A DNA stretch of 64,000 nt from contig NZ_CP100454.1 of NCBI RefSeq assembly GCF_024228315.1, positions 2,852,001-2,916,000 on the forward strand. Direction: 5' to 3'. Position 1 is the stretch's first letter, and every line of letters begins with the position of its first letter. Shown piece after piece: positions 17,340 through 25,744 of the stretch. The notes beneath the pieces are model-generated. The model was not told the origin of the DNA. It searched no databases and saw only the letters and a list, made by a program, of their open reading frames with translations. The DNA is from Halomarina pelagica. Lineage in GTDB: Archaea; Halobacteriota; Halobacteria; Halobacteriales; Haloarculaceae. Position numbers and translations under genes: made by a program.

Positions 17340-18287
17340 ATGAGCGTCGAGGACGTAGACGCCGTCGAACCGATCGTCGGCCGGTACGTGCACGCCGACA
17401 TCGGCGGCGTCGACCACCGGATCTACTTCGAGGAGAACGGCCCCGAGGACGGCATCCCGTTGCTCTGTCAGCACACGGCGGGCAACAACTGCCAGGAGTG
17501 GCGACACCTCCTCACCGACGAGACCATCGCGGAGGAGTTCCGCGTCATCGCCTACGACCTCCCGTTCCACGGGAAGTCGGTCCCGCCGGTCTCCCAGCGG
17601 TGGTGGACGGAGGACTACCTCATGACCGCCGAGCGGTTCACCGAGTCGATCGTCGCCATCGCGGACGCGCTCGAACTCGACGAGCCGATCTACATGGGAT
17701 CGAGCATGGGCGGGAACATCACGCTCGAACTCGCCGACTGGTATCCCGATCGCTTCCGGGCGTTGATCGGCCTCGAGTGCGCGGCGCACAGCCCCGGCTT
17801 CTACATCGACTGGCTCGACCACCCGCACGTCAATACGACGGAGGTCAACGCCTACGCCTGCTGGGGGTTGATGGCTCCACAGAGCCCCGAATCGACGCGC
17901 CGTGAGACGATGTACCTCTACGAACAGGGCGCGACGGGCGTGTTCAAGGGCGACCTCTACTACTACTCGGTCGACCACGATTACCGCGAGAAGCTCGACG
18001 ACGTCGACGCCACGCGCGTCCCGCTGTACGTCGTCAACGGCGAGTACGACTACCTCACGACGCCCGACGACGGCCGCGAGACCGCCGCCGGGGTGGGCGA
18101 GGGTGCGGTCGCGGTCGAGATGGCCGAGATCGGTCACTTCCCGATGAGCGAGCACCCCGAACTGTTCAACGCCTACCTCCGAGAGATCCTCGCCGACGTC
18201 ACCGGCGACCGCGACGAGGCGCTCCCGGACGTGCTGACGCCGGAGGACGTGGGCGTGGAGATGACGCCCAGGCCCGCGACGGAGTAA
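17340..18287 (+). CDS. Alpha/beta-fold hydrolase
   Basis: This 315-residue soluble hydrolase has the nucleophile elbow GSSMGG with Ser122. The oxyanion-hole region lies in LLCQHTAGNNCQEWRHL. A candidate acidic residue sits in VVNGEYDYLTTPDDG, and the catalytic histidine is His266 in EIGHFPMSEHP. The cap region between the elbow and the acid is rich in aromatic residues (KGDLYYYSVDHDY), suggesting a hydrophobic substrate such as an ester or a C-C bond hydrolase substrate. It is coupled to the upstream SCP2-like gene. The substrate cannot be told from sequence. Confidence 0.85.
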   Translation: MSVEDVDAVEPIVGRYVHADIGGVDHRIYFEENGPEDGIPLLCQHTAGNNCQEWRHLLTDETIAEEFRVIAYDLPFHGKSVPPVSQRWWTEDYLMTAERFTESIVAIADALELDEPIYMGSSMGGNITLELADWYPDRFRALIGLECAAHSPGFYIDWLDHPHVNTTEVNAYACWGLMAPQSPESTRRETMYLYEQGATGVFKGDLYYYSVDHDYREKLDDVDATRVPLYVVNGEYDYLTTPDDGRETAAGVGEGAVAVEMAEIGHFPMSEHPELFNAYLREILADVTGDRDEALPDVLTPEDVGVEMTPRPATE

Positions 18288-18321
18288 CGCGCCGCGTTCG
18301 CGGCGCGGCCCGCCCGCCAGA

Positions 18322-20220
18322 TCACGCGGAGCGCTCGCCGAGGGTCACGTCCGTGTACTTGTGCTTGTCGAAGCCCGCGGCACCGGTCTTCCGGGGGAGG
18401 TCGACCCAGGGGTAGTAGAACCCCTCCCCGATCGGGTGGTACACCGGGAGGACGACGACGTCCTGCCAGTTGGCCTCCTCCATCGTCCGATAGGCCCGTG
18501 CGCGGACGCGTCGATCCTCGTCGGTGGCGCGCGGGTGCGCCCGGATGGTCTCCCAGGCCGATCGAGCGCGGGCGGCGGCGGGCGTTCCGCCCCAGCCCCG
18601 GAACGGGGACTGCTCGTTCTCCGGGTCGAGCAGCTGCAGGAAGTTGTCCGGGGCGGGGTAGTCCATCGTCCAGGCGAACGAGAACGCGGCGAGCGATCCC
18701 TTCATCGCGCGTTCGACCAGCGTCGGGAACGGCGCGGACTCGATCTCGATCGTCAGCCCAACGCTCGCGGCCTTCGAACGGAGGAGGGTCGCCGTCTCGT
18801 GCCACGCACCGCTATCGTAGGTCGTGAACGTCAGCGACGCCGGGTTCGACTCGTCGTAGCCGGCGTCGGCCAGCACCGCGCGGGCGCGCTCCATCCCCCT
18901 CTCGCCCCCGTAGGGGTAGCCGCGGGCGTGGTCGTCGTAACCCGCCGGCCCGCCGGGAAAGACGCTCGGCGGAGTGAGGTGAACCGCCGCCTCGCCGCGC
19001 CCCTTGTGGACCCGCTCGACGATCGTCCGCCCGTCGAGCAGGTGCGCGACGGCCCGGCGCACGGCCCGCGGGACGGCCGTCGGGTCGAACCCGACGAAGT
19101 AGGTGGCGACGAGCGGAACCCGGAGGTAGGTGGCCGTCAGGCCGTTTGAGAGGGGACCGTACGTCCCGACCGCTCGGCCCGCGTCGTCGGTCGACTCGAT
19201 CGCGAGCTTTCCGCGATCGAACGCCGCGTTGGGAACCCAGAAGGCGTCGACTTCGCGCTGGAGCGCGTGGTCGAACGCCGCCCCCGGATCCTCGATGACC
19301 TGCCAGTGTATCCCGGCGATCCGCGGCCCGTCTCCGTGATAGCCCTTTCGAGCGACGACGGCGTACTCCGTCCCGCTCTCCCAGCGGTCGAAGGCGAAGG
19401 GCCCAGCGCCGACCGGGGACTCGCGGGCGAAGCGTTCGTACGCGAGTTCGCCCTCGTACCCCTCGACGTCGCCGACGATCCCCTCGGGGACGATCCCGAA
19501 CGCCGGCAGGGCGAGCACCTCCAGGGCGGCGTGGAACGGTTCGTCGAGGCGGATCTCGACGGTGTGCTCGTCGACCGCGCGCACGCCGAGCGAGCCGGGG
19601 GCGTACGCCCCGGTCGAACCGCCCTCGCCCTCCCCGTCGACCGTCCGGGTGTCGTGGGCGACGCCGAGCACGTCGAGCAGCGTGCTCGACCACATCGAGT
19701 GCTCCGAGGCGGCGCAGCGCTCGAACGAGTACACTACGTCGGCGGCGGTGAGCGCGCTCCCGTCGGAGAAGGTCACGTCCTCCTTCAACGCGAAGGTGTA
19801 GACGCGCCCGCCCTCGGCGGTTCGAACGTCGGTCGCGAGCAGGGGTTCGGGGTCCGGCCTGCCCTTCGGATACTGCACCAGCCCGTCGTACAGTTGCGTG
19901 ACGACGCGGTTGGACGCGGTGTCGACGGAGGCGACGGGATCGAGCGTCTGGATCGGCGTCCCGATCATCCGGAGGGTCCGACGTTTCTCGTCGTCCGACC
20001 GCGCCCCTTTCGACGGGGTGAGAGCGGCACAGCCGGCCAGCGCCATCGAGCCGCCGGCACCGAGGACGCGGAGGACGTCCCGCCGCGTCGTCGCGCGGAC
20101 GCCGTCGGACGTCTCGGGGGTACCGGGCCGGCGAGGCGTCTCTCGCGCGCGAGACGCCTCGCTCGTACGATCTGCGCGGGGAGTGTCGGTGGAGTCGGTG
20201 GCGTCGAACGGGGGTATCAT
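18322..20220 (-). CDS. Lipoprotein substrate-binding protein of ABC transporters, family 5 (peptide/nickel type)
   Basis: This 632-residue exported protein has the twin-arginine signal TTRRDVLRVLGAGGSMALAGC, with a lipobox ending LAGC near residue 61. That predicts Tat export and lipid anchoring outside the membrane. The mature part begins with a low-complexity linker, then follows the family 5 pattern: RMIGTPIQTLDPVASVDTASNRVVTQLYDGLVQY, ALKEDVTFSDGSALTAADVVYSFER, and a C-terminal lobe ending YYPWVDLPRK. A long acidic N-terminal region precedes the signal, so the true start may be at an internal codon. No permease or ATPase genes adjoin it, so the partner must lie elsewhere. Confidence 0.85.
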   Translation of the reverse strand: MIPPFDATDSTDTPRADRTSEASRARETPRRPGTPETSDGVRATTRRDVLRVLGAGGSMALAGCAALTPSKGARSDDEKRRTLRMIGTPIQTLDPVASVDTASNRVVTQLYDGLVQYPKGRPDPEPLLATDVRTAEGGRVYTFALKEDVTFSDGSALTAADVVYSFERCAASEHSMWSSTLLDVLGVAHDTRTVDGEGEGGSTGAYAPGSLGVRAVDEHTVEIRLDEPFHAALEVLALPAFGIVPEGIVGDVEGYEGELAYERFARESPVGAGPFAFDRWESGTEYAVVARKGYHGDGPRIAGIHWQVIEDPGAAFDHALQREVDAFWVPNAAFDRGKLAIESTDDAGRAVGTYGPLSNGLTATYLRVPLVATYFVGFDPTAVPRAVRRAVAHLLDGRTIVERVHKGRGEAAVHLTPPSVFPGGPAGYDDHARGYPYGGERGMERARAVLADAGYDESNPASLTFTTYDSGAWHETATLLRSKAASVGLTIEIESAPFPTLVERAMKGSLAAFSFAWTMDYPAPDNFLQLLDPENEQSPFRGWGGTPAAARARSAWETIRAHPRATDEDRRVRARAYRTMEEANWQDVVVLPVYHPIGEGFYYPWVDLPRKTGAAGFDKHKYTDVTLGERSA

Positions 20221-20532
20221 GAAACTGACAATCGACGGTTTCGAACGGCTCTATATAACCTTACCTCACCCGATGACAGCCCGTGCGGGTAATTGTCATC
20301 GGAGTGTGCTATCGAGCACCGCGGGACGGTGACGGTGACGGTGACGGTGACGGTGACGCGGGCCCTCCGCCCGGATCCGGCGGTCGATCTCGGGTCCGGG
20401 TCCGGGTCCGGGCGTCGCCGCCGCGCTCGGCGGGGGATCGGGCGAGAGGAGCGTACCGTCGGGACTGCCCCGCGTCGGCGCGATCGCGCCGACGCGGGAG
20501 GGCCTGATCGCCCCGGAGCGGATCGAACCGGC
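20221..20532. other. Intergenic stretch with short tandem repeats
   Basis: This 312-base gap has no credible gene. A TATA-like AT-rich stretch lies near 20250, close to the start of the binding-protein gene. A hexamer tandem repeat GACGGT occurs about five and a half times at 20325-20357. A shorter GGGTCC repeat follows around 20391-20410. Slippage-prone repeats of this kind are common in GC-rich haloarchaeal intergenic DNA. Confidence 0.6.
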
Positions 20533-21012
20533 CTACGCCTCTGCGAAGTGGTCGTCGAACTCGCCGTCGTCGATCCGCTGCTTGAACGTGCGGGCGTCCT
20601 CGCCCTCGACGGTGACGCCGAGGGAGACGCAGGTCCCCGCGACCTCCTTCGACGCGCCCTTCACGTCGTACGCGAGCAGGTCGGGCAGTTTCTGCTCGGC
20701 GATCTTCGTCAGCTGTTCCACGGACATGTCGGCGACGAACTCCGCCTGCGGCCGGCCGCTGCCGGTCTCGAAGCCGAGTTCGTCCTTGATGAGCGCCGCC
20801 GTGGGCGGCACGCCGACCTCGATCTCGAAGGAGCCGTCGTCCTCGTACGTGACCGTGACGGGCACTTCCGTGCCGTCGAAGGCGGCCGTCTGGTCGTTGA
20901 TCTCGTTGACGACTGCCTGCACGTCTACCGGCGTCGGCCCCAGTTCGGGACCGAGCGGCGGGCCAGGATTGGCCTGGCCACCGGGGACGAGCACCTCGAT
21001 AGTTCCAGCCAT
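20533..21012 (-). CDS. rpl11: 50S ribosomal protein L11
   Basis: This 159-residue protein binds the GTPase-associated region of 23S rRNA. It has the N-terminal GGQANPGPPLGPELGPTPVDVQAVV signature (residues 12-36), with the proline-rich loop typical of L11. The C-terminal rRNA-binding domain contains YDVKGASKEVAGTCVSLGVTVEG. Length matches archaeal L11. It is on the same strand as L1-L10-L12 but lies 4 kb upstream, with three unrelated genes between, and so probably has its own promoter. Confidence 0.96.
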   Translation of the reverse strand: MAGTIEVLVPGGQANPGPPLGPELGPTPVDVQAVVNEINDQTAAFDGTEVPVTVTYEDDGSFEIEVGVPPTAALIKDELGFETGSGRPQAEFVADMSVEQLTKIAEQKLPDLLAYDVKGASKEVAGTCVSLGVTVEGEDARTFKQRIDDGEFDDHFAEA

Positions 21013-21091
21013 ACTCGGTATGATCCCCTTGGAGGTTTTAACGATTGTCTTCCGCTCCTCCCGAGTGGGATTTTCACACGGTCCGCGCGGC

Positions 21092-21292
21092 CTAGGGCAC
21101 GAACACGCCCTTGCGGCTCAGCCAGTCGCTCGCGCGCTTGATCTCGACGGGGCTGCCGATGATGCGCGTCGTGTCGCCCTGTTCGAGAAAGGAGAGGGTG
21201 AACTTCCGATCGAGGTCCCGCTTCAGACCGTCCAGCGCTTCGGTGGGGAGGACGATCTGCGTGCTGTCGCGGAACCGATCGGCATCGCTCAT
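21092..21292 (-). CDS. Small conserved haloarchaeal protein (VNG_1110C-like)
   Basis: This 66-residue protein starts at the ATG at 21292 (MSDADRFRDSTQIVLPTEALDGLKRDL). It ends with a conserved helical segment EIKRASDWLSRKGVFVP. A beta hairpin (FTLSFLEQGDTTRIIGSP) lies between. I recall the same small protein beside rpl11 and drg in Halobacterium, named VNG_1110C; the match is from memory and gene context. It has no membrane segment or signal. It is divergent from drg with 83 bases between the two starts. Function unknown. Confidence 0.75.
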   Translation of the reverse strand: MSDADRFRDSTQIVLPTEALDGLKRDLDRKFTLSFLEQGDTTRIIGSPVEIKRASDWLSRKGVFVP

Positions 21293-21375
21293 CAACGGGG
21301 CGTATCGTGCCGCCGGTATATACCTGCCGAAGCGCAAGACAAGCCTTTTCGGGGGCGACGGCGGAGTGAGGGACA

Positions 21376-22488
21376 ATGGGACTTGAGGAGGAGATCGAGG
21401 CAATCGAAGAAGAGATCGCCACCACTCCGTACAACAAGTCCACCGAGGCGCACATCGGCCGGCTGAAGTCGAAGCTCGCCCAGAAGAAGGAGAAACTGGA
21501 GAACCGATCGTCCGCCGGCGGCGGCCAGGGCTACGCCGTCGAGAAGACCGGCGACGCCACCGTCGCGCTCGTGGGCTTCCCGAGCGTCGGCAAGTCGACG
21601 CTGCTCAACGCGCTCACCAACGCCGAGAGCGAGATCGGCGAGTACGAGTTCACCACCCTCGACGTGAACCCCGGCATGCTCCAGTACAACGGGGCCAACA
21701 TCCAGATCCTCGACGTCCCCGGCCTCATCGAGGGGGCGGCGGGCGGCCGCGGCGGCGGCCGGGAGGTCCTCTCGGTCGTCCGCACGGCCGACCTCGTGCT
21801 GTTCGTCCTCTCGGTCTTCGAGATCGAGCAGTACGACCGGCTCAGAGAGGAGCTGTACGAGAACAAGATCCGGCTCGACGCCCGCCCGCCGAGCGTCAGC
21901 GTCTCGAAGAAGCACAAGGGCGGCATCAAGGTGACGACCCCGGGCGACGTCGGTCTCGACGAGGAGACGATCAAGGGCGTCCTCCGCGAGTACGACTACA
22001 TCAACGCCGACGTCACCGTCCGCGAGGAACTCACGATCGATCGCCTCGTGGACGCCCTGATGGACAACCGCGTCTACCTCCCGTCGCTCGTCACGGTGAA
22101 CAAGGCCGACCTCATCGACCGCGACTACCTCGAGACCGTCAACGAGGCCCTCCGTGGGCGAGGCATCGACCCCGAGGAGGCGGTGTTCATCAGCGCCGAG
22201 GAGGAGCGGGGACTCGACTCGCTCAAGGAGTCGATCTGGGAGTCGCTCGGGCTGATCCGCGTCTACATGGACAAGCCCGGCCGGGGCGTCGACTACGAGG
22301 AACCGCTGGTCCTCCGGGAGGGCGAGAACACGGTCGGCGACGCGCTCTCGAAACTCGGCGGCGACTTCGAGTCCCGGTTCCGGTTCGCCCGCGTCTCGGG
22401 CCCCAGCGCGAAACACGACGAACAGCAGGTCGGCCGGGAGCACGAACTGCACGACGAGGACGTGCTCCGGCTGATCGTGCGGCGATGA
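21376..22488 (+). CDS. drg: DRG-family GTP-binding protein (Obg-like, with TGS domain)
   Basis: This 370-residue developmentally-regulated GTPase homologue is thought to act on translating ribosomes. An N-terminal coiled helix with MGLEEEIEAIEEEIATTPYN is typical of the family. The G1 motif GFPSVGKST lies near residue 66, G3 DVPG near 115 and G4 NKAD near 238. The long switch segment GAAGGRGGGREVLSVVRTAD is the usual DRG/Obg glycine-rich stretch. The C-terminal TGS domain (LIRVYMDKPGRGVDYEEPLVLREG...) is complete. It overlaps the next gene by four bases. Confidence 0.94.
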   Translation: MGLEEEIEAIEEEIATTPYNKSTEAHIGRLKSKLAQKKEKLENRSSAGGGQGYAVEKTGDATVALVGFPSVGKSTLLNALTNAESEIGEYEFTTLDVNPGMLQYNGANIQILDVPGLIEGAAGGRGGGREVLSVVRTADLVLFVLSVFEIEQYDRLREELYENKIRLDARPPSVSVSKKHKGGIKVTTPGDVGLDEETIKGVLREYDYINADVTVREELTIDRLVDALMDNRVYLPSLVTVNKADLIDRDYLETVNEALRGRGIDPEEAVFISAEEERGLDSLKESIWESLGLIRVYMDKPGRGVDYEEPLVLREGENTVGDALSKLGGDFESRFRFARVSGPSAKHDEQQVGREHELHDEDVLRLIVRR

Positions 22489-22940
22489 GCGACCGCCTCC
22501 TCGATACTCCCCGCCGTCGTCTCGCGCTCGTTCTCCTCCTGGGGGCGTTCCCGTGGACGGTGCTCGTCTACGACGGCGGCGTCGAGGCGTTCTTCGCGGT
22601 CGGCTTCGTCAACACGACCGCCTGGCGGTTCGTGACGCTGCTCGACTACCTCGCGGTCGCGCCGGTCGCCTCCCTCCCCGGGCGGTTGCTCGCGTGGCCG
22701 GTGAGCGCCGCGCTCTGGGCGGCGGCACTCGCGAGCGCGGCGCTCGCGCTCACACCCCGTGAGGATCGGCGGGTGACCGCCGGCGCGCTCGCGCTCGCTG
22801 GAGTCAACCAGGCGTGGTTCGCGCTCGGGTTCTGGACGCGGGCGAACCAGCTCGCGGTGCCGATCGGCGCGGTCCTGTTGCTCGGCGGGGCGGTGGCGCT
22901 CGCCCGGGCGGGGAGTGAGGACCGTCGTCGTCAGTCGTAG
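22485..22940 (+). CDS. Four-helix membrane protein (TIGR04206-like)
   Basis: This 151-residue protein has four predicted membrane helices: LALVLLLGAFPWTVLVY, DYLAVAPVASLPGRLLA through WAAALASAALAL, AGALALAGVNQAWFALGF, and AVPIGAVLLLGGAVALA. The FPWT in the first helix matches my memory of the haloarchaeal family TIGR04206, of unknown function. It overlaps drg by four bases (ATGA), so it is translated from the same mRNA. Its 3' end overlaps the convergent nhaC gene by ten bases. Confidence 0.75.
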   Translation: MSDRLLDTPRRRLALVLLLGAFPWTVLVYDGGVEAFFAVGFVNTTAWRFVTLLDYLAVAPVASLPGRLLAWPVSAALWAAALASAALALTPREDRRVTAGALALAGVNQAWFALGFWTRANQLAVPIGAVLLLGGAVALARAGSEDRRRQS

Positions 22941-24517
22941 ACGGTCACCGCGCTGACGTCGACGTGCTCGGCGAGCGCGTAGGCACCGAGCAGGAGGAGG
23001 ACGACGCCGCCGGCCAGCGCGGCCCAGACGGACACGCCGAACCCCGCGGCGAGAAAGAGCACGGTCGCGACGCCCCCGGCGAGGACGGCGTAGGGGATCT
23101 GCGTGTTCACGTGATCGACGTGGTCGCTCGCGGCGAACATGCTGGACATCACCGTCGTATCCGAGATCGGCGAGCAGTGGTCGCCGAAGATGGCACCCGT
23201 GAGGATGGCACCGACGGCGGAGGGAAGCGGCGCGCCGAGGTTCGCCGCGAGAGGGATCGCCACCGGGAAGAGGATCGCCATGGTCCCCCAGGAGGTCCCG
23301 ATGGCGAAGCTGATGAGCACGGCGGTCACGAAGACGATCGCCGGGAGGAGCGACGCCGTGATGAACCCCTGCGTGACGGCCACGACGTAGGGTCCGACGC
23401 CCAACTGCTGGCTTACGGCACCGATCGTCCAGGCGAGCGAGAGGACGGCGACCGGGAACATGACCATCTTGAATCCGTCGAAGATGGCGTCGCTCGCGTC
23501 CTCCAGTTCGACGCGGGCGTGGCCGACGAGGATGGCGAGGATGGACGCCGCGCCCGCGAACGACGCCCAGAGGATGGCGTTCGCGGTGTTGGCGTTGCTG
23601 AGCGCGGCGACGACGGCGTTACCGACGGCAGCGAGCGACGACGCCTCGGCGATCCGGGCGAACCCGTTGCCGCTGTAGAGCAGGCCGAGCGCCGTCACGA
23701 CGACGAGGGTGAGCACGGGCACGACGAAGTACCACCAGCGCCCCTCGACGTGCTCGGGCGTCTCGATGTCCTCCTCGCGGGTCTCGATGAGCGGCGTCGC
23801 GTCGTCAGCGAGGACCTTCCCCTCGCGTTCGGCTCGGCGCTCGGCGCGCTTCATCGGGCCGAAGTCCCAGTCGGTGAAGATGATGACGAAGACCAGGAGC
23901 ATCGCGAGCAGGCTGTAGAATCGGAAGGGGATGGACTGGAGGAAGAGGACGAAGGCGTCCCGACTGGATCCGATCGCTTCGAGCTGGGTCTGGATGAGGC
24001 CCACCTCGAAGCCGAGCCAGGTCGAGACCACCGCGACGGACGCGGTGGGCGACGTGGTGGAGTCGAGGATGTACGCGAGTTTCTCGCGGCTCACGTCGAA
24101 CCGGTCGGTGATGGGCCGCATCACGGAGCCGGTGATCATCGTCGACGCGTAGGAGTCGACGAAGATGAGCATCCCCAGCAGGGCCGTCCCGAGTTCGGCC
24201 TGTTTGCGGGTGCGGACGCGCTCGGTGATGCGGCGCGCGAGGGCGCTCATCCCCCCCGAGAGGAAGATCATCCCCAGCGTCGCACCGATGAGGAACGTGA
24301 ACAGGAGCAGGCGGACGTTGAACGACGCGGTGACGTTCGCGACCACCAGGTCGAGGCTCTTCGCGGCCCCCGCGATCGGGTTCCACCCCGTCATGATCGT
24401 CGCGCCGACCCAGATGCCCGCGAACAGCGAGAGCAGCACCTGGCGCGACGTCAGCGTGAGTACGATGGCGAGGAGCGCCGGAACGAGGCTGATCACTCCG
24501 TACGTCTCTGGAGCCAT
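22931..24517 (-). CDS. nhaC: NhaC-family Na+/H+ antiporter
   Basis: This 528-residue membrane transporter has about twelve hydrophobic segments. It starts at the ATG at 24517 (MAPETYGVISLVPALLAIVLTLTSR). Diagnostic stretches include LLGMLIFVDSYASTMITGSVMRPITD, FAIGTSWGTMAILFPVAIPL and GAIFGDHCSPISDTTVMSSMFAASDHVDHVNTQ. The last holds the conserved D-H-x-S-P-I-S-D motif of the NhaC/Na+ antiporter family, which exports sodium in exchange for protons. This matters for a cell living in high salt. A cytoplasmic loop (ERRAEREGKVLADDATPLIETREEDIETPEH) is acidic. It is convergent with the drg operon. Confidence 0.9.
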   Translation of the reverse strand: MAPETYGVISLVPALLAIVLTLTSRQVLLSLFAGIWVGATIMTGWNPIAGAAKSLDLVVANVTASFNVRLLLFTFLIGATLGMIFLSGGMSALARRITERVRTRKQAELGTALLGMLIFVDSYASTMITGSVMRPITDRFDVSREKLAYILDSTTSPTASVAVVSTWLGFEVGLIQTQLEAIGSSRDAFVLFLQSIPFRFYSLLAMLLVFVIIFTDWDFGPMKRAERRAEREGKVLADDATPLIETREEDIETPEHVEGRWWYFVVPVLTLVVVTALGLLYSGNGFARIAEASSLAAVGNAVVAALSNANTANAILWASFAGAASILAILVGHARVELEDASDAIFDGFKMVMFPVAVLSLAWTIGAVSQQLGVGPYVVAVTQGFITASLLPAIVFVTAVLISFAIGTSWGTMAILFPVAIPLAANLGAPLPSAVGAILTGAIFGDHCSPISDTTVMSSMFAASDHVDHVNTQIPYAVLAGGVATVLFLAAGFGVSVWAALAGGVVLLLLGAYALAEHVDVSAVTVYD

Positions 24518-24661
24518 ACTTACCCACCGCACTGGGGTGGGCGGGTAAAACGTTCCGATCGAGCACGTCTCGTGTAGCCGTACTGTTACGAGGTGCGGCG
24601 AGCGTCGGCACCGACGCCGCCGTTCGGTATCCTTTTCGAGCCCCCAGCCGTGGTGGGTGGT

Positions 24662-25438
24662 ATGGGCGACTTCGCGCTCGATCACACGATGATGCGCGTC
24701 GAGGACCTCGACGCCTCGCTCGACTGGTACGGCACGCACCTCGACTACGAGGAGAAGGGCCGCATGGAGATGGACACCTTCACCAACGTCTACCTCGGTC
24801 CCGAGGACGTCCACGAGGAGGGCGCGGTGCTCGAACTCACCTACAACCACGACGACAGCACCTACGAGCAGGGCGACGCGTGGGGGCACATCGCCGTCCG
24901 CGTCGACGACGTCTACGACGCCTACGAGGAGTTGATGGAGGGCGGCGTGGAGGACTACCGCGACCCCGACTCCTGCGGCGGGCGCTACGCCTTCGTGACG
25001 GATCCCGACGGTCACGAGATCGAGATCGTCCAGCGCGACCACGGCGCGCGCTGGAGCATCGACCACACGATGGTCCGCGTCGAGGACGCGGACGCCGCGA
25101 TCGGCTGGTACGAGCGAAAGCTCGGGTTCGACCTGGTGCGTCGCGCCGAGATGGACGACTTCGCGCTCTACTTCGTCAAACCCGAGGGCGCGGCCGAGGA
25201 GGCCATGTCGATCGAACTCACCTACAACTACGACGGGCGGAGCTACGAGCAGGGCGACGCGTGGGGGCACTTCGCCGTGATGGTCGACGACCTCGAGGAC
25301 GCCTGGGAGACGCTGATGGGACGCCACGCGGAGGACTACCGCGATCCCGAATCCTGCGATTACACCTACGCGTTCACCCGGACCAACGACGGCCACGAGG
25401 TCGAGGTCCTCGACTCGTGGCCGGACGCCGTCGAGTGA
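24662..25438 (+). CDS. Tandem VOC-domain protein (glyoxalase I-like)
   Basis: This 258-residue protein is built from two copies of the vicinal-oxygen-chelate module. The first covers residues 1-125 (FALDHTMMRVEDLDASLDWYGTHLDYEE) and the second 130-255 (WSIDHTMVRVEDADAAIGWYERKLGFDLV). Each copy has a His in DHTM, an ELTYN strand, a WGH motif (DAWGHIAV, DAWGHFAV) and a Glu near DGHE(I/V)E. These positions supply metal ligands in glyoxalase I (lactoylglutathione lyase) and relatives. Haloarchaea lack glutathione, so the true substrate may be another thiol adduct. The ATG at 24662 gives the canonical N terminus. Confidence 0.85.
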   Translation: MGDFALDHTMMRVEDLDASLDWYGTHLDYEEKGRMEMDTFTNVYLGPEDVHEEGAVLELTYNHDDSTYEQGDAWGHIAVRVDDVYDAYEELMEGGVEDYRDPDSCGGRYAFVTDPDGHEIEIVQRDHGARWSIDHTMVRVEDADAAIGWYERKLGFDLVRRAEMDDFALYFVKPEGAAEEAMSIELTYNYDGRSYEQGDAWGHFAVMVDDLEDAWETLMGRHAEDYRDPESCDYTYAFTRTNDGHEVEVLDSWPDAVE

Positions 25439-25744
25439 CCGACCGACGAGCACCTCGGCGCGACGCGACGGGGTGCACGCCCCGTCTGTCTCGTAAGGGA
25501 GACGTTAATCGCTGACTAACGGGCGTCCGTGCTTCCCCAAGGGAACGTTATCCGCGGTCGAAAGACGGTCTGAAACACCTATATTTTCCGAGTCGGTCGT
25601 TATTTGAATATTACTTATGCCCCTGGGGGTCACCCTAGGAATCGCAGGCGGTGACAGTACTCTCGACCGGAGTCTTTCGGTGACCGGGGTTTCATCGGTT
25701 CGCCGGCGGTAGTGAGCACTGGCACCACTAATCACTCAACAACC
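25439..25744 (+). promoter_or_regulatory. Promoter and long leader of the first S-layer-type gene
   Basis: The 306-base gap has no gene. A TATA-like AATATTACTTA lies at 25608-25618, predicting a transcript start near 25637 and a leader of about 108 nt. The leader contains GGTGACAGTACTC at 25650-25662, which recurs with one change in the leader of the next S-layer gene at the same distance from the ATG (95 versus 94 nt). Confidence 0.5.

Noticed and set aside
22964-24577. A 537-codon open frame antisense to nhaC
   Set aside because: The translation is almost entirely charged residues and glycine; it mirrors membrane-helix codons of the antiporter gene.
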